A stretch of DNA of 8,506 nucleotides from CAZMVU01 sp964569295 (GTDB lineage: Bacteria; Hydrogenedentota; Hydrogenedentia; Hydrogenedentales; JAGMZX01). Made by a program: the position numbers and the translations under genes. Position 1 is the first letter of the stretch. Each line of letters starts with the position of its first letter. Of the stretch, positions 5,153-8,506 are shown piece after piece. Location: positions 1 through 8,506 of the forward strand of contig CAZMVU010000208.1 of the NCBI GenBank assembly GCA_964569295.1, in the 5' to 3' direction. The notes below the pieces were generated by a model, which did no database searches, was not told where the DNA came from, and saw nothing but the letters and a program-made list of their open reading frames with translations.

Positions 5153-5220
5153 AGCCGATCTCACTCCTTGTGTTGAAATTCGTGTAAGCCCGCATTATTC
5201 ATTTATTTCATGCGCTACAC

Positions 5221-5249
5221 AGCATAACCATACTGGACTCTGTGGTCAA
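5221..5249 (-). promoter_or_regulatory. Promoter of the minus-strand lipoprotein operon
   Basis: On the minus strand TTGACC (-35, 5244-5249) and TATGCT (-10, 5221-5226) are separated by exactly 17 bp. Transcription would start near 5214, giving a leader of about 60 nt with AAGGAG at 5167-5172. It lies in the 165-bp divergent region shared with the peroxidase gene. Confidence 0.65.
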
Positions 5250-5317
5250 GGCATACGCAGCCGTCCTCGAATGTTATGTTCTCAAGCTGGTAACAAAAGA
5301 TAAGGAGCCTGTATATC

Positions 5318-5968
5318 ATGCGTGTCGTTGTTTCTTATTTGATGGCGGCGTGTTTATGCGCCTTGGCGCCCGGGGCATTGGCCGCCGGCGAAACGGCGTC
5401 TGGGGAAACCGCGGAGTCGGTGCTTGATTTCACCCTGCCGGATATCACGGGGGAGGCGGTGGAACTGGAAGAATACCAGGGTGACGTGTTGCTGCTGGTG
5501 AATGTCGCCTCCGAGTGTGGCCTCACGCCGCAATACGAACAGCTCGTCAAACTCGACGAGGTGTACCGAAGCCGCGGCCTGCGCGTGCTCGGGTTCCCGG
5601 CGAACAATTTCGGTGAACAGGAACCCGGGACCGACAAGGAAATTCGCGCGTTCTGCACGGATAAGTTCGGTGTGAAGTTCGACATGTTCTCGAAGATTTC
5701 GGTGAAAGGCGACGACATGCACCCGCTGTACACCTTTCTTACGTCGAAAGAGCAACACCCGGAAACCGGCGGGGAAATCACATGGAATTTCACGAAGTTT
5801 CTGGTGAACCGGGCGGGCCATGTCTCGGCCCGCTTCGAACCGCAGGTGAAGCCGGACGACGAGGCGGTGATCGCGGCTATCGAGCAGGCGTTGAACGAGC
5901 CCGCGCCCGAGTCTTCCGAGGCCGCCCCCGGTGAACCGGAAGCGTCCCCCGAAGGAGACGCCGGCTAG
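5318..5968 (+). CDS. Exported glutathione peroxidase-family protein (probably thioredoxin-dependent)
   Basis: A 216-residue protein. Residues 1-22 form a Sec-type signal peptide (cleavage near APGALA). The GPx domain runs from about 36 to 192: NVASECGLTPQY holds the peroxidatic C67, FPANNFGEQEPG holds Q101, and ITWNFTKFLVN holds W156 and N157, completing the Cys-Gln-Trp-Asn site. C113 in the EIRAFCTDKFGVKF segment lies 46 residues after C67, the same spacing as the peroxidatic and resolving cysteines of yeast Gpx3. Thioredoxin or a similar thiol protein is therefore the likely reductant rather than glutathione. The cysteine is not selenocysteine. It should reduce H2O2 or lipid hydroperoxides outside the cytoplasm. 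An acidic Pro/Ala/Glu tail (193-216) is additional to the family. AAGGAG at 5302-5307 supports the ATG at 5318. A candidate promoter, TTGAAA (5173) to TATTCA (5196), is weak. Confidence 0.9.
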   Translation: MRVVVSYLMAACLCALAPGALAAGETASGETAESVLDFTLPDITGEAVELEEYQGDVLLLVNVASECGLTPQYEQLVKLDEVYRSRGLRVLGFPANNFGEQEPGTDKEIRAFCTDKFGVKFDMFSKISVKGDDMHPLYTFLTSKEQHPETGGEITWNFTKFLVNRAGHVSARFEPQVKPDDEAVIAAIEQALNEPAPESSEAAPGEPEASPEGDAG

Positions 5969-6282
5969 GCCAGAGTCCGGTTAGAAACCCCGGTTATGCG
6001 CGCGGTTCGGTCAGCAAACTGTCTTCTCGTCTCCGGCGGTGTTGGTTGGCATTGGGATGACCGTGCGCAATTGTTCAGCCATTTGCCGTGAGCTGTTTCA
6101 CATACACCGCCAGGACGGCTTTACCGGCATGAAACCTCATTCATTCCTGCAACCCAGGCTTTTCGCCTGGGTTGATCCAGCTGCATCCTTCGGGCGCAAA
6201 GAAAAGCAGTCAATACCACATCCACACACTATCACCAGCTTGTTTCCTGTGTGCTTCTTGCGCACCTGAAAAGCGTCTCTAG
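5969..6282. other. Stretch without an intact gene downstream of the peroxidase
   Basis: No convincing gene. The only sizeable plus-strand frame (6039-6269) lacks a ribosome binding site and any family resemblance. The one clear structure is the hairpin at 6150-6174. The stretch ends at an in-frame TAG (6280-6282) just before the TPR fragment. It may be decayed coding sequence of the same lost gene. Confidence 0.4.
6150..6174. terminator. Perfect 10-bp hairpin, possible terminator or REP-like unit
   Basis: CAACCCAGGC (6150-6159), loop TTTTC, GCCTGGGTTG (6165-6174): a perfect 10-bp stem with a 5-nt loop. A further CTG..CAG pairing is possible around a small bulge. There is no T-run on either side, so it is not a textbook intrinsic terminator. 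It could stop or stabilise the peroxidase transcript about 180 nt after its stop codon, or be a dispersed palindromic repeat. Confidence 0.4.
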
Positions 6283-6438
6283 ATAACAAAGTACAACCTG
6301 GGGGCATGTCATGTGCGGCGGCATGAGTATGAGCAGGCACTGGACTGTCTCGAACATGTGCTCGAGCTCGCACCTAAAAGCCAGAAGGCGAGAGAAAAGG
6401 CCATGCGCATCCGCCACAAGCTGGCCCGCGAGGTATAG
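6283..6438 (+). pseudogene. C-terminal remnant of a TPR-repeat protein
   Basis: The frame reads ITKYNLGACHVRRHEYEQAL followed by DCLEHVLELAPKSQKAREKA and MRIRHKLAREV-stop. YNLG..........Y.QAL......L.LAP is a complete tetratricopeptide repeat signature, followed by a basic capping helix, as expected at the end of a TPR protein. An in-frame TAG (6280-6282) precedes it and there is no suitable start codon or ribosome binding site, so only the 3' end of a gene remains. I could not find the preceding TPR units in the other forward frames just upstream. Function of the parent protein is unknown. Confidence 0.55.
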
Positions 6439-6589
6439 ACAACGGCTATTCCCAGCGTTGCCCTTCTGCAAGAAACGTTTGCCCGTCCCACGTCCAGACG
6501 AAGCGTTGCTATGTTCTTGATGGTGCCCCATGCACAGTAGCGCCCCGGGAGTGCTGCAGCGCTGCATGCCATAACGTTCATGGTCCCAC
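6439..6589. other. Non-coding stretch upstream of the dGTPase promoter
   Basis: No gene is recognised. It contains short palindromic G+C-rich sequence (around 6553-6565, CTGCAGCGCTGCA) but nothing I can assign. Confidence 0.35.
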
Positions 6590-6619
6590 TTGCCCGGCCG
6601 GGCTGTACGTCCGTAGACT
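6590..6619 (+). promoter_or_regulatory. Candidate promoter with embedded palindrome for the dGTPase operon
   Basis: TTGCCC (6590-6595) and TAGACT (6614-6619), each four of six to consensus, are separated by 18 bp, with a predicted start near 6626. The perfect 12-bp palindrome GCCCGGCCGGGC (6592-6603) overlaps the -35 box and spacer, where a repressor could bind. If the promoter is real, the GTG at 6620 cannot be the translation start. Boxes are moderate and the palindrome could arise by chance in G+C-rich DNA. Confidence 0.3.
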
Positions 6620-6664
6620 GTGCGCTTTGGCGCAGGCATCATGGCAACCGCGGAAGCGAGAAGC

Positions 6665-7708
6665 ATGCATACCAGTAACGACACGGACAGCATTCGCACA
6701 CAACTCGAACAACGTGAGCATGCCGTACTGCAGCCCTTTGCAACGTTCGTCGACGCCTCGCGTGGGCGGGAGATGCCCGAGGCGGAGCATCCGTTTCGCA
6801 CGGCATTCCAGCGGGACCGGGACCGGATCGTGCATACAAAGGCGTTTCGCAGGCTGAAGCGCAAGACGCAGGTCTTCCTGGCACCGCGCGGGGACCATTA
6901 CCGCACCCGGCTTACGCATACCCTCGAGGTGGCCCAGATCGCGCGCACGGTGGCGCGGGCCTTGTTCTTGAACGAGGATCTGGTCGAGGCCATCGCGCTC
7001 GGGCACGACTTGGGACACACGCCCTTCGGCCATGCGGGCGAGCGGGTGCTGAACGCGGTCTACGCACCGGGCTTCCACCATTTCGAGCAAAGCCTGCGCG
7101 TGGTGGAAAAGCTGGCGCAGCGGCGCAGCGGGCGTGGGCTCAACCTGACCTGGGAAGTACGCGATGGCATCTACTGGCATTCGAAGGGAAAGGTTTTGCT
7201 GTATGGGCGGGAGGTCGAAGGCCCGGCAACACTCGAAGGACAGGTGTTAAGCGTGTGCGATGCCATCGCGTATGTGAGCCACGATATCGATGATGCGTTG
7301 CGCGCCGGCGTTATTACTGTGGCGGATTTGCCGCAGGATGCTCTGGCGGTACTCGGGGATACGACGTCGCGCCGGTTGAACCGGATGGTGTCCGGCATTA
7401 TCGAGGCAAGCGGCGAAGGGCACATCGCCCTGACGCCCGAGGTGCGGGAAGCTATCGTGTGCTTGCGGGACTATCTCTACCGCGAAGTATACCCGTGTCC
7501 CGCTATCAACACCGAAATCCAGAAGGCGGAAGAAGTCCTGCGCGCACTCTACACCAGCCTCATCGAGACGCCGACCAAGGAGATCATCGCAGGCCACCCG
7601 GAAGATACGATCGAGCGGCGCACGGTCGATTTTGTGGCGGGAATGACGGATGAGTATGCGCTGGATCTTTTCCGGCAACGGCTGTTGCCGCTGCCTTGGG
7701 CGCCATGA
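6665..7708 (+). CDS. dgt: Deoxyguanosinetriphosphate triphosphohydrolase-like protein (HD domain)
   Basis: A 347-residue HD-superfamily enzyme expected to hydrolyse dGTP (or other dNTPs in this subfamily) to the deoxynucleoside plus tripolyphosphate in the cytoplasm. The metal-binding residues are visible: H85 in YRTRLTHTLEVAQIART, H114-D115 in EAIALGHDLGHTPFGHAGER, and D199 in SVCDAIAYVSHDIDDA. The N-terminal RDRDRIVHTKAFRRLKRKTQ block and GFHHFEQSLRVVE are also family hallmarks; in the latter, F stands where many members have N. Length is normal. I chose the ATG at 6665 (GGAAG 8 nt upstream; the protein then begins at the family's usual point); the ATG at 6641 is possible. Its TGA overlaps the start of the phosphorylase gene as ATGA, so the two are translationally coupled. 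Some dGTPases act in phage defence by depleting dNTPs; that role is possible here but not shown. Confidence 0.92.
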   Translation: MHTSNDTDSIRTQLEQREHAVLQPFATFVDASRGREMPEAEHPFRTAFQRDRDRIVHTKAFRRLKRKTQVFLAPRGDHYRTRLTHTLEVAQIARTVARALFLNEDLVEAIALGHDLGHTPFGHAGERVLNAVYAPGFHHFEQSLRVVEKLAQRRSGRGLNLTWEVRDGIYWHSKGKVLLYGREVEGPATLEGQVLSVCDAIAYVSHDIDDALRAGVITVADLPQDALAVLGDTTSRRLNRMVSGIIEASGEGHIALTPEVREAIVCLRDYLYREVYPCPAINTEIQKAEEVLRALYTSLIETPTKEIIAGHPEDTIERRTVDFVAGMTDEYALDLFRQRLLPLPWAP

Positions 7709-8394
7709 GCGCCTTGACGGTGGGGGTGGTGGCTGGCAGTGGCATGGACCTCGCCGCCATACTCGACCATGTCGAGGCGGCACGGGATTTCGCGCACCTC
7801 GGTATGGGCGGCGCCGCCGTAGACGGACATGCAGGGCGCTTTCTGATAGGCCGTTGCGGGGGGCGCCGGGTGGTGTTGCAACACGGACGGTGTCATGTAT
7901 ACGAGGGGCGTGACGCCATCGAGTTATTGGCGCCGCTGAATTTCATGGCGGAGCAAGGCGTGTCGGTGCTGATACTCACCAACGCCGCCGGTGCCCTTTT
8001 ACCGGAACTGCGTCCTGGGGATCTCGTGGGTGCAAGCGAGGTGCAGCCGCAGCCCTGCCGCCGAATCGCGCTGCCAGAACGCTTGCATCCAGATTTCGTG
8101 TTGCCCAATTGCAACAGCACAGGCCCGTATATCTGGGTGCATGGCCCTACCTACGAGACGCGCGCGGAAATTGCGCTCCTGCGGCGGCTCGGCGGCGCGG
8201 CCGTCGGAATGAGCGCGGCGCCGGAACTGCACCACGCCCAGAACCTCGGCATGCGCGCCGGGGTGGTGTCGTGCATAACCAATAACTGTTGCCGGCCCAC
8301 AAAGCTGACCCATGAACACGTGGTGCATACAGCCGCGCTGACGTCGCGGCGGTTGGTGGCGCTCCTGCGGACCGCTGTGCTGCGGGGGGTGTAG
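7705..8394 (+). CDS. Purine nucleoside phosphorylase / MTAP-family protein, shortened
   Basis: A 229-residue protein of the trimeric PNP/MTAP family, which splits purine (deoxy)nucleosides with phosphate into base and (deoxy)ribose-1-phosphate. Motifs in order: GSG (11-13, phosphate loop), GRCHVYEG (61-68; His64 and Tyr66 of the usual GRFHxYEG), TNAAG (92-96), PGDLVG, GPTYET (147-152, base-binding Glu151), GMSAAPE (168-174) and SCITN (189-193, base-binding Asn193), then LTHEHV with a candidate His203. It is shorter than the usual 265-290 residues. The gap between PGDLV and GPTYET is about 40 residues instead of about 80, and the DHINL loop is missing. The fold core and the base-binding residues remain, so activity is plausible but unproven. 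The start at 7705 overlaps the dGTPase stop by 4 bp (ATGA). Confidence 0.85.
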   Translation: MSALTVGVVAGSGMDLAAILDHVEAARDFAHLGMGGAAVDGHAGRFLIGRCGGRRVVLQHGRCHVYEGRDAIELLAPLNFMAEQGVSVLILTNAAGALLPELRPGDLVGASEVQPQPCRRIALPERLHPDFVLPNCNSTGPYIWVHGPTYETRAEIALLRRLGGAAVGMSAAPELHHAQNLGMRAGVVSCITNNCCRPTKLTHEHVVHTAALTSRRLVALLRTAVLRGV

Positions 8395-8395
8395 C

Positions 8396-8413
8396 GCGGT
8401 CGCCTTAGACCGC
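8396..8413 (+). terminator. Small hairpin after the phosphorylase stop
   Basis: GCGGTC (8396-8401), a 6-nt loop and GACCGC (8408-8413) form a perfect 6-bp stem 2 nt after the stop codon. It is followed by CGTCTTC, not a T-run, so termination here is only a possibility. Confidence 0.35.
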
Positions 8414-8438
8414 CGTCTTCGGGGCTTACGGCAAGTCC

Positions 8439-8506
8439 CGGCTCGCGAGGACGCTCGCCCTCCCTTTTGCGCGGCACGGTTTCTATTCGGCTCGCGGGTG
8501 CGCTCG
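8439..8506. repeat. Short G+C-rich direct repeat running off the window end
   Basis: CGGCTCGCGAGGACGCTCG (8439-8457) recurs as CGGCTCGCGGGTGCGCTCG (8488-8506), matching at 16 of 19 positions, 49 bp apart. The second copy ends exactly at the window edge, so more units may follow. No reading frame of interest is seen here. It looks like an intergenic dispersed or tandem repeat family. Confidence 0.45.

Noticed and set aside
5318..5968. Selenocysteine-containing GPx
   Set aside because: The active-site codon is TGT (cysteine) and no UGA lies inside the frame.
6439..6664. tRNA or other structured RNA gene upstream of dgt
   Set aside because: I found short palindromes but no cloverleaf, TTCGA-type T-loop in context, or other conserved RNA signature.
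6232..6864. Minus-strand frame of 210 codons across the dGTPase upstream region
   Set aside because: It overlaps the recognised TPR tail and the N-terminus of dGTPase, is Cys/Ser/Arg rich and matches nothing.
7247..7783. Minus-strand frame opposite the dGTPase
   Set aside because: Shadow of the HD-domain gene; composition is typical of antisense translation and no motif is present.

Overview
The window comes from a GC-rich bacterium. The best taxonomic clue is a pair of proteins with a pseudopilin-like head domain that ends in an NVLY(M/L)DGHVD motif. Such proteins are abundant in Planctomycetota, Lentisphaerota and candidate phylum Hydrogenedentota. I infer one of these lineages and cannot decide which.

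Left part (1-3400): an accessory, repeat-scarred region. Three copies of one 232-bp element (16-247, 1298-1529, 3158-3389) lie in the same orientation. Each has 18-bp terminal inverted repeats based on GGGACAGTCACCGTTTAT. Each carries on the minus strand a 56-codon reading frame that matches only the N-terminus of an IS200-like Y1 (REP-associated tyrosine) transposase. I read them as a non-autonomous, internally deleted family. A Phd/YefM-VapC toxin-antitoxin operon with a clear promoter lies between copies A and B. A type IV pseudopilin-like gene lies between B and C. Gene fragments abut the repeats: an unrecognised minus-strand C-terminus next to B, an alpha/beta-hydrolase lipoprotein cut off at C just before its expected nucleophile elbow, and an unrecognised fragment on the far side of C.

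Middle part (3400-6000): a minus-strand two-gene lipoprotein operon (5152 to 3524) with its own promoter. Its second gene joins a lipoprotein signal and a helical segment to a C-terminal domain homologous to the pseudopilin head at 1833-2684, but without the pilin N-terminal helix. Divergent from the operon is an exported glutathione peroxidase-family protein with the two cysteines of thioredoxin-dependent (Gpx3-like) enzymes.

Right part (6000-8506): a nearly 700-bp stretch without an intact gene, holding a strong hairpin and the C-terminal remnant of a TPR protein. It is followed by a two-gene operon: an HD-domain dGTP triphosphohydrolase and a short purine nucleoside phosphorylase-like protein, with start and stop overlapping as ATGA. 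Together these could take dGTP to deoxyguanosine and then to guanine plus deoxyribose-1-phosphate. The window ends in a short G+C-rich direct repeat.

Most noteworthy: the transposase-N-terminus element family and its position at gene-truncation junctions, the lipid-anchored pseudopilin head, and the translationally coupled dGTPase-phosphorylase pair.
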